From Roseovarius sp. M141 (GTDB lineage Bacteria > Pseudomonadota > Alphaproteobacteria > Rhodobacterales > Rhodobacteraceae), in assembly GCF_024355225.1 (NCBI RefSeq), contig NZ_VCNH01000006.1:1-49868 (forward strand): a stretch of 49,868 nucleotides of DNA, in the 5' to 3' direction. Shown piece after piece: positions 28,014-35,045 of this stretch. The translations under genes and the position numbers were made by a program. How positions within the stretch are numbered: position 1 is the first letter of the stretch; the number at the start of each line of letters is the position of its first letter. The notes beneath the pieces were generated by a model that was not told the DNA's origin, ran no database searches, and saw only the letters and a list, made by a program, of their open reading frames with translations.

Positions 28014-28229
28014 ATGCGTCTGGTTCCGATTTATCAGGAACCCAACACCAGCAAAAAGCATCCGCAGCATAAGATCTGGCCATATCTGTTGCGCAATCTG
28101 GTGATCGACCGCCCGAACCAGGTCTGGTGCGCTGACATTACATACATCCCGATGCAGCGTGGTTTTCTGTATCTCGTGGCGATCATGGATTGGCACAGTC
28201 GCAAGGTTCTGAGCTGGCGATTATCGAAC
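28014..28229 (+). pseudogene. IS3-family OrfB fragment, left part
   Basis: About 72 codons including [13 protein letters not shown] and [20 protein letters not shown], the first catalytic Asp region of the rve (DDE) integrase domain. It is interrupted after WRLSN by the IS2-group insertion. Confidence 0.85.
28225..28229. repeat. 5-bp target duplication, left (CGAAC)
   Basis: CGAAC here recurs at 29539-29543, exactly flanking the IS2-group element; 5 bp is usual for this group. Confidence 0.8.
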
Positions 28230-28285
28230 TGAACTGGCCCCCTTTTCGACCGGACACTTGGGCATAACCATGGAGGCTTAGGTAT

Positions 28286-28681
28286 ATGCCTGAGCACGTG
28301 CTTATGTCTGAGATAGAAATCATCACTGATGGCGGCCGTCGTCGTCGCTGGAGCGCGGCCGAGAAGCTGCGCATTGTCGAAGAAACGCTGGATGACCGGG
28401 CCAGCATTTCTGTGGTCGCACGCCGCAATGGCGTGGCCCCCAATCTATTGTATCGTTGGCGCAGGCTCATGCTGGAGGGGGGAAGTGTCGCCGTGTCAGA
28501 GGATGATGATGTCACAAGCAACAAGGTCGTCCGACAGATGGAAGATCGCATCCGTGAACTCGAACGCCAGCTTGGCCGCAAAACGCTGGAGGCCAAGATC
28601 CTGCGCGAGGCGTTGGACAAATCACGCTCAAAAAAACAGACCTTGCACGTGCGGTCGCCTCTGAGGGGAGATTTCCAGTGA
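28286..28681 (+). CDS. IS2-group OrfA (helix-turn-helix protein)
   Basis: A 131-aa protein with an N-terminal helix-turn-helix ([20 protein letters not shown], then [16 protein letters not shown]) and a leucine-zipper-like helix (about 75-110). It binds the IS ends. An internal start at 28304 (MSEIEI) is possible. It overlaps OrfB by four bases. Confidence 0.88.
   Translation: MPEHVLMSEIEIITDGGRRRRWSAAEKLRIVEETLDDRASISVVARRNGVAPNLLYRWRRLMLEGGSVAVSEDDDVTSNKVVRQMEDRIRELERQLGRKTLEAKILREALDKSRSKKQTLHVRSPLRGDFQ
28630..28636 (+). promoter_or_regulatory. Candidate -1 programmed frameshift site (A7)
   Basis: A run of seven A, read as TCA AAA AAA in OrfA. A -1 slip continues as [16 protein letters not shown] and joins OrfB in frame, giving the OrfAB transposase. 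IS3-family elements use such slippery A-runs. Confidence 0.65.
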
Positions 28682-29511
28682 AGGTCGTGGCCGAAACAGT
28701 GGGTGTGGCCCGCTCGAACTTGATTGACAGGTTGAACAACAGGACGAAGCCGCGTCGGCGCTACTATAAAGCGCAAGACGCGGCGGTGGTGCCGCTGATC
28801 ACGACGCTGGTGGCGGCCCGACCGACCTATGGCTACCGGCGGATTACGGCAATCCTTAACCGGCAACTGCGCGCGGAAGGGCTGGCAGCCGTCAACCACA
28901 AAAGGGTCTATCGCATCATGAAGGCACACAACCTGCTTCTGGCACGGAAATACACGCAGCGCCCGGAGCATGTTCACGACGGCAAGGTCATCGTCATGCG
29001 CTCGAACCTGCGCTGGTGCAGCGATGGCTTCGAGTTCACCTGCTGGAACGGTGACATCGTCCGTGGCGCCTTTATCATCGATGCTCATGACCGCGAAATC
29101 ATCGCTTGGCGCGCCGTGGTGAACGCCGGGATCAGTGGCTCTGACATCCGCGACATCATGCTCGAGGCCGTGGAACGCCGCTTTGGTCATCATCGTGCGC
29201 CGTCGGTCATCGAGATGCTGTCCGACAACGGCTCGCCCTATATCGCGAGGGACACGCAGATCTTCGCCCGCCAATTGGGCCTGAAGCCATGCTTCACGCC
29301 GGTCCAAAGCCCACAGAGCAATGGCATCTCGGAGGCATTCGTGAAGACGCTGAAGCGCGACTACGTCCAGGTGACGCCTCTACCGGACGCCCACACAGTT
29401 CTTGGATTGATCGGAGCTTGGATCGAAGACTACAATGACAACCACCCGCACTCAGGGCTGAAAATGCGCTCGCCACGTGAGTTCATCGCAGCTCAAACCG
29501 CAACCGCCTGA
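28678..29511 (+). CDS. IS2-group OrfB transposase (DDE integrase domain)
   Basis: A 277-aa protein with an HTH_21-like N-terminal part (YGYRRITAILNRQL) and an rve domain: Asp in WCSDGFEF, Asp in LSDNGSPYIA and Glu in ISEAFVKTLKRDY. It starts with GTG overlapping the OrfA stop; the active transposase is more likely the OrfAB fusion made at the A7 site. Confidence 0.9.
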   Translation: MKVVAETVGVARSNLIDRLNNRTKPRRRYYKAQDAAVVPLITTLVAARPTYGYRRITAILNRQLRAEGLAAVNHKRVYRIMKAHNLLLARKYTQRPEHVHDGKVIVMRSNLRWCSDGFEFTCWNGDIVRGAFIIDAHDREIIAWRAVVNAGISGSDIRDIMLEAVERRFGHHRAPSVIEMLSDNGSPYIARDTQIFARQLGLKPCFTPVQSPQSNGISEAFVKTLKRDYVQVTPLPDAHTVLGLIGAWIEDYNDNHPHSGLKMRSPREFIAAQTATA

Positions 29512-29538
29512 GTGTCCGGTCAAACGGGGGCAAGACCA

Positions 29539-29543
29539 CGAAC
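29539..29543. repeat. 5-bp target duplication, right (CGAAC)
   Basis: Matches 28225-28229. Confidence 0.8.
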
Positions 29544-29921
29544 AGCATGGACGCGGGGTTCTGCATCGAGGCCCTGAAAGAGGCCTTGGCCAAACACGGC
29601 GCGCCGGAAATATTCAACACGGATCAGGGAAGCCAATTTACCAGCGGCGACTGGATCGACGTGCTCATCGAGGCAAAGGTAAAGATCAGCATGGATGGCA
29701 AAGGCGCATGGCGCGATAATCGCATGATCGAACGGCTGTGGCGGTCATTGAAGTATGAATGCGTCTACCTGCATGCCTTCGAAAGTGGTTCAGAGACAAA
29801 GGCTGGTATCAGAAAGTGGCTGGCCTATTACAACGGCGAACGCCCGCACTCCACGCACGGAATCTTGACCCCTGACGAGGCATATGACAGCAAGACAGAA
29901 CCAATGAGATTAGCGGCCTGA
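29544..29921 (+). pseudogene. IS3-family OrfB fragment, right part
   Basis: About 125 codons continuing the interrupted OrfB: MDAGFCIEALKEAL, then IFNTDQGSQFTS (second catalytic Asp) and the Glu region RMIERLWRSLKYE, ending YNGERPHST. It reads in frame from the left part across one CGAAC. Confidence 0.85.
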
Positions 29922-29996
29922 AATGAAATCCTGATCCATCTTAACAAGGCTGCATACTGGTCGAAAATCCAGGACCACCTCTTAAGTCCTTATATG

Positions 29997-30299
29997 TTAC
30001 TCAGCTGCGATCAAAGTGGGTATCTCTGATACATCAACCGCACGCGACGCCTGCCATTCATCATAGGCACCCTGCATCCTGATCCAAAGACCGGCACCGT
30101 TGCCAAACAACTTGCCAAGGCGGACAGCGACCTCAGGGCTTACGGGTTTCCGTTCGGCCAGGATGTCATGCAGATGCTGCCGGGAAATACCTAGTAACCG
30201 GGAAATCTCTGCCTTCGATTTTTTGACTTCTGGAAGTACATCTTCGCGCAGCAGTTCGCCTGGATGCGTAGGGCAGCGGTTCGGGTTACGGCTCATCAT
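29997..30299 (-). CDS. higA: HigA-family antitoxin
   Basis: A 100-aa XRE-type antitoxin: PTHPGELLREDVLPE is the HigA N-terminal signature, with a helix-turn-helix in ISRLLGISRQHLHDIL. It neutralises HigB and probably represses the operon. It lies six bases after the toxin stop, in the inverted order (toxin first) typical of higBA. Confidence 0.93.
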   Translation of the reverse strand: MMSRNPNRCPTHPGELLREDVLPEVKKSKAEISRLLGISRQHLHDILAERKPVSPEVAVRLGKLFGNGAGLWIRMQGAYDEWQASRAVDVSEIPTLIAAE

Positions 30300-30305
30300 C
30301 GTCTC

Positions 30306-30581
30306 CTAGTGATATTGCTCAAAATCGAGCACATACGCATTGCCATCGTTGAACTCAAAAGTGACACACCATGGCCCGTTTATATGGACGGTATAGCGCG
30401 TTGGCTTGTGTCCTTTGAGAGCATGAAAGTCGAAACCGGGTAACTTCATATCTTCAAGGCTTGTCGCAGCGTCTAGTGCATCCAACCGTCGAAGGATGCG
30501 CGCATGAAACCTAGCATCAATTTTGGACTTTCCTGTTTCCCAAAGAGCCTTGAGTTGTTTGTTGTCGAAGGTCTTTATCAT
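30306..30581 (-). CDS. higB: HigB-family toxin (RelE superfamily)
   Basis: A 91-aa ribosome-dependent mRNA interferase family member: IKTFDNKQLKALW at the start, the LPGFDFHALKGHKPTRYTV block and GPWCVTFEF at the active strand. First gene of higBA; it helps retain the plasmid by killing or arresting cured cells. Only five bases separate the predicted -10 from its ATG, so the message may be leaderless. Confidence 0.93.
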   Translation of the reverse strand: MIKTFDNKQLKALWETGKSKIDARFHARILRRLDALDAATSLEDMKLPGFDFHALKGHKPTRYTVHINGPWCVTFEFNDGNAYVLDFEQYH

Positions 30582-30586
30582 CTGGT

Positions 30587-30615
30587 AATGTAACCTATTA
30601 GCTTACATGTGTCAA
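30587..30615 (-). promoter_or_regulatory. higBA promoter with overlapping palindromic operator
   Basis: On the minus strand: -35 TTGACA (30610-30615), a 17-bp spacer, -10 TACATT (30587-30592). The palindrome TGTAACCTATTAGCTTACA (30589-30607; 16 of 19 positions symmetric) covers spacer and -10, as expected for a HigA or HigBA operator. Confidence 0.7.
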
Positions 30616-30722
30616 CAGTCTGCTTACACATTATTGATTGCAACGTCCACAACCAAGGAAGTTGAAAAGACCCGCGCTAAATCCTTGCCTCGATCATACT
30701 ATTCAAGATAAATTTCTAGCGC

Positions 30723-31001
30723 TTATAGAGAATCTTGGTAGGTTTCCCACATCTGTTCAATGAGTTGCCCTTGAGTGATGCCGAGGCGTTCGGCTTCACT
30801 CGCTATGGCCTCCCCTACCCTTGGGAAAACTTTGGGGTGCAGCTGATATGTTCGAGGGCTTGGCTTTCGGCCAGGTTTTTTCCTGGGTGTGCGGTCTACA
30901 AAGCCTCTGGCTTCGCCAACCTCGTCAACTTTCCGAACTTCGGCGGGGCCAGTGTCTTTTGGCCGTGCTGTAAGACCTGCTAGTCTATTTGAGCCGCTCA
31001 T
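30723..31001 (-). CDS. Small basic protein, probable partition partner of ParA
   Basis: A 92-aa protein: the N-terminal half is basic and probably disordered (RTPRKKPGRKPSPRT), and the C-terminal half is helical (PRVGEAIASEAERLGITQGQLIEQMW). It overlaps the end of parA by 17 bases on the same strand. Small ribbon-helix-helix or helical proteins encoded directly after a short ParA are usually the centromere-binding factors of type Ib systems (ParG- or omega-like). I see no clear family match, so the role rests on context. Confidence 0.6.
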   Translation of the reverse strand: MSGSNRLAGLTARPKDTGPAEVRKVDEVGEARGFVDRTPRKKPGRKPSPRTYQLHPKVFPRVGEAIASEAERLGITQGQLIEQMWETYQDSL

Positions 31002-31653
31002 ACACTGCCTCCGTAAATGCTGTGGCGTTCAACAAAGCCCTGTCCACCTTGCCGCCAGTCACAATCTCAGGGTTGTTCAACATCGATGTGAGATCACCGC
31101 CATAGGCAAACAGTTCTGAGAACGCCGCGCGAGCCACCAGTGACGGTTCGATCATATCGATCCCTGCCCCGCGTAATTGATTTTCTAGCTCTTTTTGCAC
31201 CCGGCTCTTAACCGCTGCGCTTGTCTTGGTCAGAACTACCGCGTGTCTGATGGTCCGGTTCAGAGCTTCTTCCTCTTCCCGAACAAGCGCTAAAGCCTCC
31301 GATCCGATCTCAGCGTCCAGTGCAGTTGGCTGCATCGGCACGATGACTAGATCAGCCTGTGAAATGGCACGGCTCACCAGTTGTGAAGCGACACCTTCAA
31401 GATCGACAATCACGATCTTGCCGTCTCCATCCGCATTTTTGATTGTGGTCACAATCTCTGAACGCCCAATGTCGCTGTGAAGTGTGACGCCCTTAGGCAG
31501 TCCGTGGGATGCCCAACGTGTAAGAGACTTGTTCGGGTCACAATCCAAGGCAGTCACACCAGCGCCCATCCGAGCGAACTCTGATGCCAACAGAACTGCG
31601 CATGTAGACTTTCCAACTCCGCCCTTGGGGCTCGCCATTACGATGACTGGCAT
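30985..31653 (-). CDS. parA: ParA-family partition ATPase
   Basis: A 222-aa ParA with a deviant Walker A motif SPKGGVGKST (signature Lys10 and Lys15), Walker A' at ALDCDPNKS and Walker B in IVIVDLEG. The short form without an N-terminal DNA-binding domain is type Ib, whose regulation depends on the small partner protein. Its promoter lies within the upstream 18-bp repeat array. It moves plasmid copies to daughter cells. Confidence 0.92.
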   Translation of the reverse strand: MPVIVMASPKGGVGKSTCAVLLASEFARMGAGVTALDCDPNKSLTRWASHGLPKGVTLHSDIGRSEIVTTIKNADGDGKIVIVDLEGVASQLVSRAISQADLVIVPMQPTALDAEIGSEALALVREEEEALNRTIRHAVVLTKTSAAVKSRVQKELENQLRGAGIDMIEPSLVARAAFSELFAYGGDLTSMLNNPEIVTGGKVDRALLNATAFTEAVYERLK

Positions 31654-31660
31654 TCAACTA

Positions 31661-31804
31661 ACCTGCTTTATTTTTCTTACCAGAAATGTATCTCTAACCT
31701 GATTTAAATTCAATACCTGTTATTTTTCTTATACCAGCATTATTTATATTACCGGATTTAAACCCCACACCTGTTTTATTTCCATAACCGGTTTTCAATC
31801 CCGT
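31661..31804. repeat. Eight-unit array with exact 18-bp period (candidate parS/operator)
   Basis: The pentamer ACC(T/A/G)G begins at 31661, 31679, 31697, 31715, 31733, 31751, 31769 and 31787: eight units exactly 18 bp apart, each followed by an A/T-rich 13-mer. Variants are ACCTG (four), ACCAG (two) and ACCGG (two). The array fills the gap between repA and parA and covers the putative parA promoter, the layout of type Ib centromeres that double as operators. Confidence 0.82.
31685..31713 (-). promoter_or_regulatory. Putative parA promoter within the 18-bp array
   Basis: On the minus strand: -35 TTGAAT (31708-31713), a 17-bp spacer and -10 TACATT (31685-31690), with the parA ATG about 30 bases downstream behind GCAGGTTAG. 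The promoter covers two array units, so binding to the array would repress it. Confidence 0.5.
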
Positions 31805-32847
31805 CATGGACGACCCCTTTTCTCAAACCAACTCTCACAAAACTTGATGTAGTGCTTAGTTGGGTGTTTCGGCTCGATCTCTTCTTTGCCGCACCAACGA
31901 CGCCACTCATGCTCCAGATGCCGGGTATCCCAGCCAGGAGCAGCTTCCCGCGCAGCATCATACGCATCTGGCTCAAGTCGCCCCTCGAACACGTCTTCTT
32001 GTGGAGTAGGGACCGAACCACGGGAATAAAACACCGCCTGTGAACCCTCAAGACGAAAGCTATAATCTGGGATGTGATCGTGAGCGACATCTTCCGCAAC
32101 GATCTTAGAAATAAGGCGTTTAAACTCTTTGTCAGTGGAGTAGGAGCCGCATTTGTCCTTGAGCTTAGTCAGGCCGATGGCCCAACGCTGCTTATATCCA
32201 CAGTGCTTTCGTGCAATCTCATAAAGACGGCGTTCCAACGGCTTTCGAAGCCGAAAATAGTTTCGGCTGAGCGTAAGAACTTCACGCGCGTTGATGGCAT
32301 TGAACACCCAGTCCGACAGCTTAACTTCGATTTCCTGCATCCGACCATCGCGGGTTTCCCTAACGATACGGTAGCGGTCAATCAGGCCGAAGCCATCTAG
32401 TACTTCAGTGTCTGCCGTTGTGATGTTCGTGGCAATACGAGTCCCGGAAAGCCGCTCAAATGCGGCTCTGAGCTGCTCATAGCCGCGTCCATCAGTGCCT
32501 CGGTTCGTTGAGGTAAGTAGGTCAAACGCCTTGAAACGTATCGTTTGGTTGACCTCTCGACCATCATTTAAAGCCGCAATCACTTGAGAGATACAGAAGA
32601 TCAGGATGTCTCGATCATAAACGGTTGCTAGTCCCTTTACCGAAGGAACAACTTCGACAAAAACATCACCATTCTCATATCGACGGATGTTCTTATCAGG
32701 CTTTGTAGAGATCGAAAAAACGGGATGCTCCATTGAAGCCATATCGCCCTTGGGCGCAGCATCAAAGATATCGCAGACGAAGAAATCGCCTTGCTGCATT
32801 CGGTCCGGCAGAAGAGGGGACCGTGCTTTCGTGTTATTACCCACCAT
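31804..32847 (-). CDS. repA: Plasmid replication initiator RepA (RPA family)
   Basis: A protein of about 347 aa of the RPA replication-initiator family found on alphaproteobacterial plasmids. The conserved opening SPLLPDR, then DFFVCDIFDAAPKGDMASME and HPVFSISTKPD, is present; winged-helix DNA-binding regions follow. It would bind the six iterons and open the AT-rich region. The start at 32847 is chosen because SPLLPDR lies downstream of it; a start at 32799 would lose it, and a TTG at 32877 would extend it. The first codons (MVGNNT) are encoded by iteron 1. Confidence 0.88.
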   Translation of the reverse strand: MVGNNTKARSPLLPDRMQQGDFFVCDIFDAAPKGDMASMEHPVFSISTKPDKNIRRYENGDVFVEVVPSVKGLATVYDRDILIFCISQVIAALNDGREVNQTIRFKAFDLLTSTNRGTDGRGYEQLRAAFERLSGTRIATNITTADTEVLDGFGLIDRYRIVRETRDGRMQEIEVKLSDWVFNAINAREVLTLSRNYFRLRKPLERRLYEIARKHCGYKQRWAIGLTKLKDKCGSYSTDKEFKRLISKIVAEDVAHDHIPDYSFRLEGSQAVFYSRGSVPTPQEDVFEGRLEPDAYDAAREAAPGWDTRHLEHEWRRWCGKEEIEPKHPTKHYIKFCESWFEKRGRP

Positions 32848-32977
32848 GTACCCTAAATTCGTGTTATTGCACACCAAGTCAAGTTATTTCGTGCTAACAC
32901 ACACCAATCAGCAGAAACGTGCTATTACACACCAAGTTTCGTGCTATTGCACACTGTTGAACGTGTTACCACACACT
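32830..32977. repeat. Six RepA iterons
   Basis: Six direct copies of CGTGYTAnnnCMCACY at 32830, 32860, 32890, 32918, 32940 and 32962; spacing 30, 30, 28, 22 and 22 bp. Most share TTATTACACACC-like cores. The last three are one turn-phase set (22 bp), the first three another (30 bp). Confidence 0.9.
32854..32882 (-). promoter_or_regulatory. Weak candidate repA promoter overlapping iteron 2
   Basis: On the minus strand: TTGACT at 32877-32882 and AATTTA at 32854-32859, 17 bp apart. Iteron 2 fills the spacer exactly, so RepA could repress its own gene. The -10 is poor. Confidence 0.3.
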
Positions 32978-33090
32978 GCGCTTTCACGTAAGATACTGTT
33001 TAGTCACACTAAAGTAGCATAAAAAATTAGCGTAACACATATATTAACTCATATTTAACACAAGAAGCTGCCTAGAAATCTATGCAAATA

Positions 33091-33308
33091 CAACTGCACC
33101 TAACCGTTTAGACGCCTACAGCCGCTGGCTGCGCCTTCTGGTCTCTCGGGCGCTTCAGAACATCGCACGGGACGCAGACGCGTCTTGTAAGCTGCCGTAG
33201 GCATCATCGTGCGCCGATGACTGCTATGCGGGACAAAACCGCCAACCGGACGGCACCAATGAATGTCCTCTTCGCGGCAAAATAGAATTTGTATCTGAGG
33301 CAACAAAT
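33091..33308. other. Intergenic stretch without recognised feature
   Basis: The 218 bp between oriV and the terminator of the glycosyltransferase operon hold no frame that looks like a protein and no repeat that I could see. It returns to high GC, unlike oriV. Confidence 0.5.
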
Positions 33309-33336
33309 GCCCGGCGACCATTGGCCGCCGGGCACT
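33309..33336 (-). terminator. Terminator of the seven-gene glycosyltransferase operon
   Basis: An 8-bp perfect stem (GCCCGGCG with CGCCGGGC) with a loop of nine bases, then ATTTGTT on the minus strand, 16-40 bp after the last gene. Confidence 0.75.
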
Positions 33337-33351
33337 CGATAAAGGCACTCG

Positions 33352-34482
33352 TTACTTACTTGATTGCCAGAATGTCGAAGTTACTGACGTTGGCGACCAC
33401 GCCGTCGTCCCAACCGCCCTCGACATGCGCTCCTCAGGGGCACGACAGGTCTGCGGATCGGAGTCAGCGAGGGCAATCGCTGACCCCTTGTCCGGCGCAG
33501 GCATGCCAAGGTGGGAACATGGCGTAGCTGCAGCCCGAACGATCGAGGCGGATATCAGCCGCTCCGAATTCTCAAAGTTTTCCAGTATTTCGATATGTCG
33601 CGGGAGATCCTGCACATGCAGGCGGAAGCGGGCAGGCACATGCGGGGGCCAAGGGCCGAGCGTCTTGCCGCAGGCCTGCCTGACCAGCCAGTTCGCCGAG
33701 GGCAGGCAGTCGTCGATCAGGTAATCCATGCCACTGATCCGCGCCATCAGCGCGTCCGACATGCCCCCCGCCGCGCGACCGGTCAGGCGACAGGACGCCT
33801 GAACCTTTACGTCGTCGGCGTGGCACACCTTGCAGCCAGCGGTTCGGAGTTCCCGCACAATCCGGCGGTCTTCGCCGCACCTGACCTGCGCGAACCCTCC
33901 GACATCCAGATACGCGGTGCGGGTGAACGCGAGGCTCGCCCCCGCCGCTTCGCCGTGAGTGTCAGCGATGTCCACACACCCGGGCGCGTGGCGGGCGTAG
34001 ATGTCCTGCACTAAGGCCCTGTAGATGCCTTCCAGTTCGGCCAGGTGCGGGTCCATGCCATCGAGGGTATCCGCTTCGCCCGCGATCAGATCGACCTTGC
34101 CGCAGACAGCGTCCACCGTTTGCAGATGCGCAAGGTTTCGCGCGATCCAATCGGGGGCGACGATGCAATCCGCATCTGTTGTGAGCAGAAATTGCAGATC
34201 AGGCATGTTGCGCAGAGCGTGATCGCACCCGCTTTTTCGTGCCGATCCGACACCTTTGTGCGGCGCGAGTTCGCGCTCAAGCACCGTCAGGTCAAGGCCG
34301 AACCGCGCGGCGGTGTCGCGGGCCACGCCACTGGTGCGGTCGGTGGTGTTGTTGACCATCAGGATCACCGAGACCTGCACCGTGCTTTGTCCGGCCAGGG
34401 CAGTCAGACAAGCACCGATCCGGCCTTCTTCGTTGCGGGCGGGGATGACAATAGCGGCCTTTTTTATGGCGGTGCGGCTCAT
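33352..34482 (-). CDS. GT2-family glycosyltransferase (last operon gene)
   Basis: A 376-aa GT-A enzyme. The nucleotide-sugar motif AAIVIPARNEEGRIG is at the start, VNNTTDRTS near residue 45 and LLTTDADC carries the DXD-like metal site; GEDRRIVREL follows. The start at 34482 overlaps the methyltransferase stop by ATGA. The last about 30 residues look non-native: the overlapping frame ends with a more protein-like stretch (HVEGGWDDGVVANVSN) just before the stop, suggesting an old fusion or frameshift at the 3' end. It transfers a sugar to an unknown acceptor. Confidence 0.82.
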   Translation of the reverse strand: MSRTAIKKAAIVIPARNEEGRIGACLTALAGQSTVQVSVILMVNNTTDRTSGVARDTAARFGLDLTVLERELAPHKGVGSARKSGCDHALRNMPDLQFLLTTDADCIVAPDWIARNLAHLQTVDAVCGKVDLIAGEADTLDGMDPHLAELEGIYRALVQDIYARHAPGCVDIADTHGEAAGASLAFTRTAYLDVGGFAQVRCGEDRRIVRELRTAGCKVCHADDVKVQASCRLTGRAAGGMSDALMARISGMDYLIDDCLPSANWLVRQACGKTLGPWPPHVPARFRLHVQDLPRHIEILENFENSERLISASIVRAAATPCSHLGMPAPDKGSAIALADSDPQTCRAPEERMSRAVGTTAWSPTSVTSTFWQSSK

Positions 34483-35045
34483 GTCTGGCCCTCCGGCAAT
34501 CCTCGGTCTATGCGATATCCTTCGGCCTGCGTCACGCAATCGAAATCATGGGTCGACAGTGCCGCTGTGAAGACCGCCAACGCCTCTTCGCCCTGCAACT
34601 CATGATCCGTTTCGCCAAGCCAAGTCACAGAGAGCACCTCCGCCTTCGGCCAAGAAGTGGCGATATCCGAGGCCAGTTCGCGCAGGCTGTCGCGATCAAG
34701 GAAATAGAGGATCTCGGACAGGATCAGCAGGTCGAAATCGTCCGCAGGCAGCGGACAAGGATAAAAGTCGTGAATGAAAGTGGCATCCGGCACCGCCCGG
34801 CGCGCGGCTTCGATCGCAATGACTACCGCATCCATGCCGGTATAGCGGTCGCGGATATTCACCAGATGCCGGGCAAGCTGCCCGTTACCGCAGCCCAGCT
34901 CGAAGACCGAGGTGTAATGAGCCCGCGACAACGCAGCCCGTGTCGCGACAAACTTTGCCTGCTCATACTCGCTGTGCTCGAAATCCCAGGGATCCGGGGT
35001 ATCCGCATAAAGCGCGTGCAAATGGTCCCGGCCCACACCCATCAC
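34479..35045 (-). CDS. NodS-like SAM-dependent methyltransferase
   Basis: A 188-aa class I methyltransferase. The N-terminal PWDFEHSEYEQAKFVATRAAL resembles NodS-family proteins (the N-methyltransferases of Nod-factor synthesis); the SAM-binding motif I is VFELGCGNGQLARHL, and motif IV is in DDFDLLILSEILYF. It overlaps the deacetylase stop and the following GT2 start by four bases each. It probably methylates an amino or hydroxyl group of the glycan or lipid made by the operon; the substrate is unknown. Confidence 0.82.
   Translation of the reverse strand: MMGVGRDHLHALYADTPDPWDFEHSEYEQAKFVATRAALSRAHYTSVFELGCGNGQLARHLVNIRDRYTGMDAVVIAIEAARRAVPDATFIHDFYPCPLPADDFDLLILSEILYFLDRDSLRELASDIATSWPKAEVLSVTWLGETDHELQGEEALAVFTAALSTHDFDCVTQAEGYRIDRGLPEGQT

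Larger units (their letters stand above)
28230..29538 (+). mobile_element. Intact IS3-family (IS2-group) insertion sequence
   Basis: A 1309-bp element with imperfect inverted ends: left TGAACTGGCCCCC, right (reverse complement) TGGTCTTGCCCCC, both followed by a GACCGGACACT block. It carries overlapping orfA and orfB and is flanked by CGAAC duplications, so it is a relatively recent insertion into the older IS3-family element. Confidence 0.9.
28012..29977 (+). mobile_element. IS3-family remnant, cut by Tn3 and split by an IS2-group element
   Basis: The two parts (28012-28229 and 29544-29977) join into one continuous IS3-family OrfB reading frame once the inserted element and one CGAAC are removed. 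The left end, OrfA and the OrfB N-terminus are missing at the Tn3 border. The right end is placed near 29977, where a GACC-containing terminal motif ends; this is approximate. Confidence 0.82.
32820..33090. other. Origin of replication (oriV)
   Basis: Iterons (32830-32977) followed by a strongly AT-rich tract (about 33000-33085), the usual arrangement of initiator-binding sites beside the melting region. It lies directly upstream of repA. No clear DnaA box was picked out by eye. Confidence 0.78.
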
